Below are positions 35,575-44,627 of a stretch of 64,000 bases of DNA, one piece after another. The notes beneath the pieces are model-generated. The model worked only from the letters and a program-made list of their open reading frames with translations. It had not been told where the DNA came from and searched no databases. The position numbers and the translations under genes were made by a program. The stretch lies in NCBI GenBank assembly GCA_044222225.1, contig JBGANR010000023.1, forward strand, positions 1 to 64,000. Direction: 5' to 3'. Each line of letters begins with the position of its first letter. The stretch's first letter is position 1. Source of the stretch: JBGANR01 sp044222225 (GTDB lineage: Bacteria; Actinomycetota; Actinomycetes; Mycobacteriales; Mycobacteriaceae).

Positions 35575-37289
35575 CGCCGGGCCTCCCCCGGCGCGGCGCC
35601 GTCAGACGAGTCGGCACCGGACGAGCCGCCCGGCGCGCCCCGCGACGGAAACATCCCCGGCGGCGCGCCGTTGCCGTCCCAGTTGAGCAGGTTGGTCCGG
35701 CCCTTCATCGACGCGCCGCCCGCGGGCGTCTCACTGGTCTGCCGCTGCCGCAGCGCGTGGAAGGTCTCGACGGCCACGGGCGTCGGACGTCCGCTGGCCT
35801 CGCCGAACGGCGCCGAACCGTACATGCCGGGCCCGTCCTCGTAGTCGAGCGGGCAGGCCGTCTCGTCCAGCACCCGGGCCTGCTCGACGTGCGCCGTCGG
35901 GATGACGTACCGCTCGTCGTACTTGGCGATCGCGAGCAGCCGGTACATCGCGTGCATCTGCTCTTCGTCCAGACCCACCGAGGCGGGGATCGACGGGTCC
36001 GTCTCCCGGCCGAGGGTGACGTCGCGCATGTACGAGCGCATCGCGGCGAGCGTCCGCAGCACACGCTCGACCTCGGCGGTGTCGCCAGCCGTGAAGAGCT
36101 CGGCGAGGTATTCGAGCGGGATCCGCAGCGCCGAGATCGCGCCGAACAGCGTGCCCGCGCCCTCGGCGTCGTGGCCCTGCTCACGCAGCAGATCGACGAT
36201 GGGCGAGAGCGGCGGCACGTACCAGACCATCGGCATCGTCCGGTACTCCGGATGCAGCGGCAGCGCGACCCGATAGCGCTTGGCCAGCGCGTAGACGGGC
36301 GAGCGCCGTGCCGCGTCGAGCCAGTCCTCGGGGATGCCGTCGCGCCGGGCGGCGGCGATCACCTCGGGGTCGTCCGGGTCGAGCAGCAGGTCGAGCTGGG
36401 CCCGGTAGAGGTCCTTGTCGTCGGGCGTCGCGGCGGCGGCGCTGACGGCGTCGACGTCGTAGAGGAACAGACCGAGGTAGCGCAGCCGGCCGACGCACGT
36501 CTCCGAGCACACCGTCGGCTGGCCGACCTCGATCCGCGGATAACACAGCGTGCACTTCTCGGCCTTGCCCGAGCGGTGATTGAAATAGATCTTCTTGTAC
36601 GGACAACCCGTGATGCACTGCCGCCAACCGCGGCAGCGGTCCTGATCCACCAGCACGATGCCGTCCTCGGCACGCTTGTAGATCGCCCCGGAAGGACACG
36701 ACGCCATGCACGACGGATTGAGGCAGTGCTCACAGATCCGCGGCAGATAGAACATGAAGGTCTTCTCGAATTCGAAGCGGATCGCATCCTCCGCCTCGCG
36801 GCGCAGTTTCTCGACGATCGGGTCTTCGTGGCCGTGCCGAATGGAGCCGCCGAGATCGTCGTCCCAATTCGCCGACCACTCGACCTTCATGTCCTCACCC
36901 GTGATGAGGGATTTCGGACGCGCCACCGGAAAATCGTCGCCGAGAGGTGCTTCGACGAGCTTCTCGTAGTCGTAGGTCCACGGCTCGTAATAGTCCGAGA
37001 GCTCGGGCTGGACGGGACTGGCGAAGATCGTCGCGAGCTTGTGCAACCGGCCGCCGCCGCGTAGCTTGAGCCGCCCACGTTTGTCGAGTGTCCAGCCGCC
37101 GCGCCATTTCTCCTGGTCCTCGTAGCGTCGCGGATAACCCTGCCCGGGTCGCGTCTCGACGTTGTTGAACCACACGTACTCGGTGCCGGCGCGATTGGTC
37201 CACGCCTGCTTGCACGTCACCGAGCAGGTGTGACAGCCGATGCATTTGTCGAGATTCATCACCATCCCGACCTGAGCCATGACTCGCAT
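35571..37289 (-). CDS. narH: respiratory nitrate reductase beta subunit
   Basis: 572 residues. Four Fe-S cluster motifs are intact: CIGCHTCSVTC, CEHCLNPSCMASC, CRGWRQCITGC (Trp in place of one Cys marks the [3Fe-4S] site) and CTLCYPRIEVGQPTVCSETC. It transfers electrons from NarI to NarG. The ATG at 37289 (MRVMAQVGMVMNLDKC) shares one base with the narG stop. Confidence 0.97.
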   Translation of the reverse strand: MRVMAQVGMVMNLDKCIGCHTCSVTCKQAWTNRAGTEYVWFNNVETRPGQGYPRRYEDQEKWRGGWTLDKRGRLKLRGGGRLHKLATIFASPVQPELSDYYEPWTYDYEKLVEAPLGDDFPVARPKSLITGEDMKVEWSANWDDDLGGSIRHGHEDPIVEKLRREAEDAIRFEFEKTFMFYLPRICEHCLNPSCMASCPSGAIYKRAEDGIVLVDQDRCRGWRQCITGCPYKKIYFNHRSGKAEKCTLCYPRIEVGQPTVCSETCVGRLRYLGLFLYDVDAVSAAAATPDDKDLYRAQLDLLLDPDDPEVIAAARRDGIPEDWLDAARRSPVYALAKRYRVALPLHPEYRTMPMVWYVPPLSPIVDLLREQGHDAEGAGTLFGAISALRIPLEYLAELFTAGDTAEVERVLRTLAAMRSYMRDVTLGRETDPSIPASVGLDEEQMHAMYRLLAIAKYDERYVIPTAHVEQARVLDETACPLDYEDGPGMYGSAPFGEASGRPTPVAVETFHALRQRQTSETPAGGASMKGRTNLLNWDGNGAPPGMFPSRGAPGGSSGADSSDGAAPGEARR

Positions 37290-40200
37290 CAGTAGGTCAC
37301 CTCCTGAGAGCGCTTGCGGATCACCGAGACCATGTCCCGCTGATTGCCCGTCGGGCCGAGATAGTTGAAGGCGTACGAGAGCTGCGCATAGCCGCCGATG
37401 AGATGGCTGGGCTTGACCAGCAGTCGCGTCACCGAGTTGTGAATGCCGCCGCGACGCCCCGACTTCTCCGCCTTGGGAACGTCGATGGTGCGCTCCTGCG
37501 CGTGGTGCACGAAGACGACGCCCGCCGGCATCCGGTGCGAGACGACGGCCCGCCCGACGAAGACGCCGTTGGCGTTGCTGCATTCGATCCAGTCGTTGTC
37601 GACGACGCCGATCACCTCGGCGTCCGCGGGGCTCAGCCATGCCGTCGGGCCGCCGCGCGAGAGCGACAGCATGAAGAGGTTGTCCTGGTATTCCGAGTGG
37701 ATCGACCACTTGGAATGCGGCGTCAGATAACGGACCACCACCTGCTGCGCACCGTCCGGCCCGAGCCGCGGCTCACGGAAGAGCCGATGCATGTCGAGCG
37801 GCGGCCGGTAGATCGGCAACGTCTCGCCGAGCTCGATGATCCAATCGTGGTCGAGATAGCAGTGCATCCGTCCGGTCAGCGTGTGGAACGGCTTGCCGTA
37901 CTCGATGTTGACGGTGAACGGGGCGTACCGGCGGCCGCCGGTCTCCGAGCCCGACCATTCCGGCGATGTCATGACCGGCACCGGCGCCGCCTGGGTGTCC
38001 GCGAACACGATCCGACGCTCCTCCGCCCCCTCGGCGAGATCGGCGAGCGAAACGCCGACGCGCTCGGAAAGCCGCTCGAAACCCGCCGTCGCGAGCGCAC
38101 CGTTCGTCGTCCCCGAGAACGCGAGGATCGCCTCGGCCAGCTTGACGTCGGTGTCGATGGCCGGACGGCCGTCGCCTGCGCCGCCGAGCATGACGCCGTT
38201 GCGCGACGCGAGCCGCTCGGTGTGCTCGGCGATGGGATACGTGATGTTCTTGACCGTGAAACCGAGCGAATCGGCGAGCGGCCCGACGGTCGACAGCTTC
38301 TCCGCGAGCGCACCGTAGTCCCGCTCGACCACGGTGAACGTCGGCAGGTTCCGGCCGGGGACGCCGGTCGTGCCCTTGTGTTTCCAGTCGTCGACGCGCC
38401 CGCTCGGACAGGCCAACTCACCCGGGGTGTCGTGCTGCATCGGCACGGCGACGAGGTCGCGTCGCACACCGAGCCGCGTCCGGGCCAGTTGCGCGATGCG
38501 CTCGGCCAGCTTGTGAAACATCGTGAAGTCCGAGCGCGCCTCCCACGGCGGATCGATCGCCGGCGAGAAGGCGTGGACGAACGGGTGCATGTCCGTCGAC
38601 GAGAGATCGTGCTTCTCATACCAGGTGGCGGCCGGAAAGACGACGTCGGAGAGCAGCGTCGTCGAGGTCATCCGGAAGTCCGCCGAGACGAGCAGGTCGA
38701 GCTTGCCCTCGGGCATCTCGTCGCGCCAGGCGACGTCGGCCGGACGCGTCGCCGCCGGATTCTCACCGCCCTGCAGTCCGGCACCGGCATCGGTGCCGAG
38801 TAGATAGCGCAGGAAGTACTCGTTGCCCTTGGCGGAGGATCCGAACAGGTTCGACCGCCAGAGCATCATCGTTCGCGGCCAGTTCTGCGGCGCGTCGATG
38901 TCGTCGAGCGCCGAGCCGAGCCGGCCCGCGGCCAACTCGGCGGCGATGTAGGCGCCGACGTCCGTCGCCTCGCCGCGTTCGACGGCCGCGGTCGCCTCGT
39001 CGGCGACGTCGAGCGGGTTGCGGTCGAACTGCGGATAGAACGGCATCCAGCCGAGCCGCGCCGACTGCGAGATCGCGTCCGCCGTGTGCACGCCGCGCAG
39101 GTGCCCCGGCGCGAGCGGCGAGGTGAGCGCGTCCGTCGAGTAGCCGTCGTTACGCCACTGACCGGTGTGCATGTACCAGTAGGACGTACCGGTCATCGTC
39201 CGCGGCGGACGCGACCAGTCGAGCGCGTTGGCCAGCGAGATCCAGCCGGTGAGCGGCCGGCACTTCTCCTGGCCCACGTAGTGCGCCCAACCGCCGCCGT
39301 TGCGGCCGAGGCAACCGGTGAGCATGAGCAGCGCGAGCATGGCGCGGTAGGTGACGTCGCCGTGGAACCACTGGCAGACGCCGGCGCCCATGATGATCAT
39401 CGAGCGACCGCCGGACTCCTCGGCGTTGGCCGCGAACTCCCGGGCGATCCGGGCGCACGCCGCGGCCGGGACGCCGGTGATCTGCTCCTGCCACGCCGGG
39501 GTGTACTGCGTCGACGCGTCGTCGAAGCCGTCGGACCACTCGCCGGGCAGACCGTCGCGCCCGACACCGTATTGAGCGAGCATGAGGTCGTAGACGGTGG
39601 TGACCAGGTGGCCGCCGACGCGCCGGGCCGGCACCCCGCGCCGGACGATCGAGCCGGAACCGTCGGGAGCGTCGAACGCGGGCAGCAGCAGTTCGACGGG
39701 CTCCGCGTCTTCGCTGCTCATCGACAGCGCCGGAACGACGTCGCCGAGGTCGAGGTTCCAATCGCCCTTGCCCGCGTCGGCGTAGCGGAAGCCGATCGAG
39801 CCCTTGGGGATGACGGTGCGTCCGGTGGCCTCGTCGACGAGCACCGTCTTCCATTCGGCGGAGTCGACGTCGGCGTGCTCGGGCAGGTCGGCGGCGGTGA
39901 GGAACTTGCCGGTCGTGTACGTGCCGGGCTCGGGGCCGGCGTCGAGCCGGACGAGGAACGGCAGGTCGGTGAAGCGGCGCACGTAGTCGGTGAAGAACGG
40001 CGTCTGCCGCTCGACGAAGAACTCCCGCAGCACCACGTGCCCCATCGCCATCGCCAGCGCGCCGTCCGTGCCGGCCTGGGCGGGCAGCCACTCGTCGGCG
40101 AACTTCGTGTTGTCGGCGTAGTCGGGGCTGACGACGACGACCTTCGTGCCGCGGTAACGCACCTCCGCCATCCAATGCGCGTCGGGCGTGCGGGTGACCG

Positions 40201-40999
40201 GGACATTGGAGCCCCACATCATGAGGTACGTCGCGTCCCACCAGTCACCGGATTCGGGGACGTCGGTCTGGTCGCCGAAGACCTGCGGGCTGGCCACCGG
40301 CAGGTCGGCGTACCAGTCGTAGAACGACGTCATGACGCCGCCGAGCAGCTGTGTGAACCGAGTGCCGACGCAGTGCGAGACGATCGACATCGCCGGGATC
40401 GGCGAGAACCCGACCAGGCGATCCGGGCCGTGCTCGGCGATGGTGTGCACGTACGACGCCGCGACCAGCTCCAGCGCCTCGTCCCAGGAGGCCCGCGCCA
40501 GCCCACCCTTGCCGCGTGCGCGTTGGTAGCGTTTGCGCAGCTCAGGGTCGTCGGTGACGGCCGCCCACGCCTTGACGGGATCCCCGTCGTGCTCGGCCTT
40601 CGCCGCGCGGAACACCTCGAGCAACACGCCCCGGACGTACGGATGCCGGACGCGCGTCGGTGAGTACGTGTACCAGGAGAAGGCCGCGCCGCGGGGGCAA
40701 CCTCGCGGCTCGTAGTCGGGCCGGTCGCCGCCCGGTGAGGGATAGTCGGTCTCCTGGCTCTCCCAGGTGATGATCCCGTCCTTGACGTACACCTGCCACG
40801 AGCACGAGCCCGTGCAGTTGACGCCGTGGGTGGAGCGCACCACCTTGTCGTGGTTCCAGCGGTCACGGTAGAAGACATCGCCGTCACGGCCGCCGCGACG
40901 GAAGACGACGCGGCCGTCGGTCGTCTCGTCCCAGCGGGTGAAGAACCGGCCCGTCTTCAGTAGCGCGGACGCGGCGTCGGGTCCGTCATGAGTGCCCAT
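37289..40999 (-). CDS. narG: respiratory nitrate reductase alpha subunit
   Basis: 1236 residues. The N-terminal [4Fe-4S] ligands are in STHGVNCTGSCSW (His plus Cys), followed by RGCPRGAAFSWYTYS. The Mo-ligand Asp is in TSFYDWYADLP. It reduces nitrate to nitrite on the cytoplasmic side with bis-MGD cofactor. It is the first gene of narGHJI-narK. The 198 bp upstream show no FNR-type palindrome that I can see, and no NarXL-like regulator is in the window. Confidence 0.98.
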   Translation of the reverse strand: MGTHDGPDAASALLKTGRFFTRWDETTDGRVVFRRGGRDGDVFYRDRWNHDKVVRSTHGVNCTGSCSWQVYVKDGIITWESQETDYPSPGGDRPDYEPRGCPRGAAFSWYTYSPTRVRHPYVRGVLLEVFRAAKAEHDGDPVKAWAAVTDDPELRKRYQRARGKGGLARASWDEALELVAASYVHTIAEHGPDRLVGFSPIPAMSIVSHCVGTRFTQLLGGVMTSFYDWYADLPVASPQVFGDQTDVPESGDWWDATYLMMWGSNVPVTRTPDAHWMAEVRYRGTKVVVVSPDYADNTKFADEWLPAQAGTDGALAMAMGHVVLREFFVERQTPFFTDYVRRFTDLPFLVRLDAGPEPGTYTTGKFLTAADLPEHADVDSAEWKTVLVDEATGRTVIPKGSIGFRYADAGKGDWNLDLGDVVPALSMSSEDAEPVELLLPAFDAPDGSGSIVRRGVPARRVGGHLVTTVYDLMLAQYGVGRDGLPGEWSDGFDDASTQYTPAWQEQITGVPAAACARIAREFAANAEESGGRSMIIMGAGVCQWFHGDVTYRAMLALLMLTGCLGRNGGGWAHYVGQEKCRPLTGWISLANALDWSRPPRTMTGTSYWYMHTGQWRNDGYSTDALTSPLAPGHLRGVHTADAISQSARLGWMPFYPQFDRNPLDVADEATAAVERGEATDVGAYIAAELAAGRLGSALDDIDAPQNWPRTMMLWRSNLFGSSAKGNEYFLRYLLGTDAGAGLQGGENPAATRPADVAWRDEMPEGKLDLLVSADFRMTSTTLLSDVVFPAATWYEKHDLSSTDMHPFVHAFSPAIDPPWEARSDFTMFHKLAERIAQLARTRLGVRRDLVAVPMQHDTPGELACPSGRVDDWKHKGTTGVPGRNLPTFTVVERDYGALAEKLSTVGPLADSLGFTVKNITYPIAEHTERLASRNGVMLGGAGDGRPAIDTDVKLAEAILAFSGTTNGALATAGFERLSERVGVSLADLAEGAEERRIVFADTQAAPVPVMTSPEWSGSETGGRRYAPFTVNIEYGKPFHTLTGRMHCYLDHDWIIELGETLPIYRPPLDMHRLFREPRLGPDGAQQVVVRYLTPHSKWSIHSEYQDNLFMLSLSRGGPTAWLSPADAEVIGVVDNDWIECSNANGVFVGRAVVSHRMPAGVVFVHHAQERTIDVPKAEKSGRRGGIHNSVTRLLVKPSHLIGGYAQLSYAFNYLGPTGNQRDMVSVIRKRSQEVTY

Positions 41000-41197
41000 G
41001 TTCGGACGCTAGGGCGGTACGACGCGGTGTAGTACGGCGACGTGGCGGTAAGAGACCTTCTGCCCTTCGGCTGGCGACCTGGTACCGCCCGGGGTGATTC
41101 GTAGGTCCTCGACATCGGGGCAGGATGCCTCTCTCGACGCCGGCGTCGCCCGATCAGACGACTGCAACGCGTCCACGGCCGCCCATAGGATTCGCAA
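41000..41197. promoter_or_regulatory. divergent promoter region, narG / DUF6777 gene
   Basis: 198 bp between two divergent starts. It must hold the nar promoter and that of the DUF6777 cluster. No clear operator or hairpin was found. Confidence 0.4.
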
Positions 41198-42922
41198 ATG
41201 GACCGACCGCCGATCGAGAACTACTCATCGGCCCGCTCCCGGCTGCCATGGGTTCTTGCCGGGGCAGTCGTCGCCGCGTTGGCCGTTCTCGCCGCCGCGA
41301 TCGTCTATTCCTTCAACCGCGGCGAGGACGTCACCGCCCGTTGGGAGACCGCCGGCACCATGACCTCCAACCCGTGGACGCCGTCGATCGTCAAACCCGG
41401 TGCACCGGTCACCGTTCCCGGTGACTTCGTCGGCACCGCCACCGTGACGTCCGTCGCCGGTGACGACTGCGACAAGGAAGCCCTCAAACGCCACCTCGGC
41501 TCCGACCCGCGGCTGGCCGAGAACTGGGCCCGGGTTCTCGGGATCACTGCCGGCGAGATCAGCGGCTACATCGACCGGCTTCAATCCCGACGGCTCACGG
41601 TTCCGGTGCAGGTGACGAACCACGACTACGAAGGCGACAGCCCGCGGGAACTGCAATCCGTTCTCGACGTGGGTACCGCTGTGCTGACGGATGCCGACGG
41701 GACGCCGCGCGTGCGTTGTGTTTGTGGCAATCCGCTGAAGCCGGCTGCCGTGAAGGCCACGAAGTTCGACAACGTGCCGCCCGACGCCGAACCCGACAAG
41801 ATCGTCACAAACCCGAGCACTAACGGCACCAAGAGCACCGCTGTTCGGATCATCAAACGCCCATTCACTCAGACCGCATCCGGTATTCAACTCGCACCTG
41901 GCTACAGGATCGACGAGCGCAACAGCTTCCCATCGATACTCTGCAATCCGGGAATACCTACACCATACGGGCCAGGCGTCGCGAACTGCTATTTCAGTGA
42001 CACAAAATTCCGTTGTTGGCCCGACGGGACCGACGTCTATTGCCTCACAAACATCGCCGATACCACACTCGTACACGCTCCCGTCAAGTGGGTACAGCCA
42101 TCCGTAGATCCGCCCGCACCCAGTCAACCTGACACCATCGAACTCGTAAGCGGATTTCTATGCTATCGCTATTACTACTACTCCAATGACGGTCGAGGCG
42201 AGGGAAAGCCCAGCTTGCTCGGCTGCTTTCGCGGAGACGAAGGAACTCGAGTTTGGGGCGACATAGACCGCAGCGGCCCTGTATGGACAGCCAGGACAGG
42301 CGATATACCGTTTTCAGGTACCACACCTAAGCCACTCACTACGGATGACGTTCGAGTCGCATACTACGCGGTCGACGAATCCACGAGTCAACCAGACTTG
42401 CCAACATCGAAGTCGACCTCAGCGTCACCCACCCAATCGTCGACAAGCACAACACCCAGTTCCCCGGTCGCCACGATGGACGGCTACGGCTCCTGGAAGA
42501 TCGGGATGACCGACCAAGAGATCCTTCCGCTCGTCACCCCCTTGACGCGGGACCACTACGACACGGCCGACAAGGGTCGATGCCGAGCTCTATCCAACGA
42601 GCCTCCCGGCAGTGCCATATGGCGTTCCCAAGTATGGATAAACCAAAAGACTCGAGCCGTGACCGGAATCGATACTCCGGCCGGCGCCAAGACCGATCGC
42701 GGCGTCGGCGACGGATCGACACCCGCCCAGATTCGCGCCGCCTACTCAAAAGACCACGACATCCGCGAGGGAGGGATCGGCGGCCAGGCCTCGCCGGCCA
42801 TCGAAGTGAGGCCGAAGGGATCGACCGATCCGCGCCGATTCATCGGGTTCCCGATCTCCGACGACGGCACGTCCGGACCACCGAGCATCGGCCGGCACTA
42901 CGCGTCTGAGGGTTGCATGTGA
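41198..42922 (+). CDS. DUF6777 membrane-anchored protein with extra C-terminal domain (paralogue 1)
   Basis: 574 residues. One N-terminal helix (LPWVLAGAVVAALAVLAAAI, residues ~16-36) anchors an extracytoplasmic DUF6777 domain. Its hallmarks are DDCDKEALKRHL, ISGYIDRLQSRRLTVPVQVT, GTAVLTDADGTPRVRC and CGNPLKPA. A Cys-rich variable part ends in DVRVAYYAVDE. A Ser/Thr linker then leads to a second domain (GYGSWKIGMTDQEILPLV...) like one in the neighbouring VWA lipoprotein. The function is unknown. It overlaps paralogue 2 by 4 bp. Confidence 0.85.
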   Translation: MDRPPIENYSSARSRLPWVLAGAVVAALAVLAAAIVYSFNRGEDVTARWETAGTMTSNPWTPSIVKPGAPVTVPGDFVGTATVTSVAGDDCDKEALKRHLGSDPRLAENWARVLGITAGEISGYIDRLQSRRLTVPVQVTNHDYEGDSPRELQSVLDVGTAVLTDADGTPRVRCVCGNPLKPAAVKATKFDNVPPDAEPDKIVTNPSTNGTKSTAVRIIKRPFTQTASGIQLAPGYRIDERNSFPSILCNPGIPTPYGPGVANCYFSDTKFRCWPDGTDVYCLTNIADTTLVHAPVKWVQPSVDPPAPSQPDTIELVSGFLCYRYYYYSNDGRGEGKPSLLGCFRGDEGTRVWGDIDRSGPVWTARTGDIPFSGTTPKPLTTDDVRVAYYAVDESTSQPDLPTSKSTSASPTQSSTSTTPSSPVATMDGYGSWKIGMTDQEILPLVTPLTRDHYDTADKGRCRALSNEPPGSAIWRSQVWINQKTRAVTGIDTPAGAKTDRGVGDGSTPAQIRAAYSKDHDIREGGIGGQASPAIEVRPKGSTDPRRFIGFPISDDGTSGPPSIGRHYASEGCM

Positions 42923-44100
42923 GCCATCCACCTGCCGAGAACTACCCGTCGACACCCGTCAGATCGCGCCTACCGTGGATTCTTGCTGGCGCCGTGGTCA
43001 CCGCGCTGGCCGTCCTCGCGGCGGCGATCGTCTATTCCCTCAACCGCGGCGAGGACGTCACCGCGCGCTGGGAGACACCCAGCACGATGACCTCTAATCC
43101 GTGGACGCCGTCGATCGTCAAACCGGGAGCACCGGTCACGGTTCCCGGAAATTTCGTCGGCGCCGCTTCCGTTACCTCTGTCGTCGCCGGCGACGACTGC
43201 GACAAGGCTGCGCTCAAGAGGCACCTGGCCTCCGATCCGAAGCTTGCTCGAAACTGGGCGGAGATCCTCGAAATTGCGGTAGCCGATATCGATTCGTATA
43301 TCGACGGCCTGCAGTCACGCCGTCTCGCCGTACCTGTTCAGGTGACCAACCACGATTACGAAGGAGACCGTCCGCGGGAACTTCAGTCGGTCCTCGATGT
43401 CGGCACCGCTGTCCTCACCGATGCGGATGGGACGCCGCGCGTCCGTTGCGCTTGCGGGAACCCGCTCAAGCCGGCCGCGGGGAAGGCTACGAAGTTCGAT
43501 AACCTGCCACCGGGCGCAGACGCTGGGGCAGTCGTGACCGATACAGCCGCCAATCACAATAAAGGCACAGCCATCCGCATCATCAAACGACCTATCACCA
43601 AGACGTCATCCGGAACACAGCCGACGCAAGGATACACGATCAGCCGAAATTCGGTTCCCCGGGTATTTTGTCGCCGCGGCTCCACCACTCCTTATGGGAC
43701 GTCGGCTTCCCGTTGCAGCAGCACCGGCGACGGGTATTCGACCTGTTGGCCTACAGACGCCTACGTCAGTTGCCTCTGGGACATCACGCAAACGGAACTC
43801 TCCGAGTATCCGGTCGACGATTGGAGCGATACAGACGATGCTTATCACCCAACAATCGAACTAGCCAACGGATTCCTCTGCACCCGCCAACCCTTTCAAG
43901 GAAATCCGCGGGACGGCCTCCAGGGCAAGTTCGCCTGCCAATCAGGTGATGTTCACTCATCCTCGTCGAAGCATGGACACGGATGGGGAGAGATCGACCA
44001 TCGCCAGTCGATGTGGACCATCCTCTTCTCCACCGACAACCAAGATCCACTCACAGCTGTCGATATTCGAGTCGCCTACTACGCTATCGATGAAACGTAG
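42919..44100 (+). CDS. DUF6777 membrane-anchored protein (paralogue 2)
   Basis: 393 residues from a GTG at 42919 that overlaps the stop of paralogue 1 (GTGA) and gives the paralogous start MSHPPAENYPS. It has the same anchor helix and DUF6777 core as paralogue 1 (CDKAALKRHLASDPKLARNW, RCACGNPLKPA), with a diverged Cys-containing middle (RVFCRRGS, STCWPTD) and the shared ending DIRVAYYAIDET. DNA identity to paralogue 1 is high in the first ~700 bp and falls off sharply afterwards. Confidence 0.85.
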   Translation: MSHPPAENYPSTPVRSRLPWILAGAVVTALAVLAAAIVYSLNRGEDVTARWETPSTMTSNPWTPSIVKPGAPVTVPGNFVGAASVTSVVAGDDCDKAALKRHLASDPKLARNWAEILEIAVADIDSYIDGLQSRRLAVPVQVTNHDYEGDRPRELQSVLDVGTAVLTDADGTPRVRCACGNPLKPAAGKATKFDNLPPGADAGAVVTDTAANHNKGTAIRIIKRPITKTSSGTQPTQGYTISRNSVPRVFCRRGSTTPYGTSASRCSSTGDGYSTCWPTDAYVSCLWDITQTELSEYPVDDWSDTDDAYHPTIELANGFLCTRQPFQGNPRDGLQGKFACQSGDVHSSSSKHGHGWGEIDHRQSMWTILFSTDNQDPLTAVDIRVAYYAIDET

Positions 44101-44289
44101 AACGAGAATACCGATCGTTCGAGCTCGAACCGACTGACGACCCAGACCTGACGACTGTCCACCCGCAGCTTCGTCGGTAGAGTCCACGTCTTACGGTTGG
44201 CTCGCCACCGCGACGACCGGCAGTCCGTCGAAGGCTGGCACCCAGCAGCTCCATACCGATAACCGCATCCGTCCGACAAGAGGCGCACT
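44101..44289. other. intergenic spacer
   Basis: 189 bp between paralogue 2 and the antitoxin gene. It contains a TTCGAGCTCGAA palindrome near 44116-44131. Nothing else was seen. Confidence 0.3.
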
Positions 44290-44541
44290 ATGTCTGTCAC
44301 TGCGAGCGAGGCCCGCAAGAACCTGCTGTCACTCATTGAGCGTGTCAACGACGACCGCACCGCCCTCGAGATCGTCTCCCGCAACGGAAATGCCATCCTC
44401 ATGCCCGCCGACGAGTACGCCGCGTGGCAAGAGACCGCGTACCTGCTCCGCTCCGTCACAAACGCGCGCCGACTGCTCGACGCCGGCGAACACGCCCGCA
44501 CCGGTGCCACTGAAGTACACGAGCTCGATAGATTCGAATGA
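44290..44541 (+). CDS. YefM/Phd-family antitoxin without a toxin partner
   Basis: 83 residues, typical of YefM: MSVTASEARKNLLSLIERVN and RNGNAILMPADEYAAWQETAYLL, which form the DNA-binding/dimer domain, and then a toxin-binding tail. A YoeB-type RNase would normally start at the overlapping ATGA (44539), but that frame stops after 26 Arg-rich residues (MSARRSRSSRPRRPLNGRL...). The toxin has therefore been lost or replaced by the following VWA gene. Confidence 0.85.
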   Translation: MSVTASEARKNLLSLIERVNDDRTALEIVSRNGNAILMPADEYAAWQETAYLLRSVTNARRLLDAGEHARTGATEVHELDRFE

Positions 44542-44627
44542 GCGCCCGGCGGAGCCGAAGCTCCAGGCCGCGGCGTCCCCTGAATGGACGACTGCGACGA
44601 ACGTCCGACGACCCATAGGTTCAGTTC

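Noticed and set aside
44539..44619. YoeB-like toxin gene overlapping the antitoxin stop
   Set aside because: The frame has only 26 Arg/Ser-rich residues and no RelE/YoeB motif.
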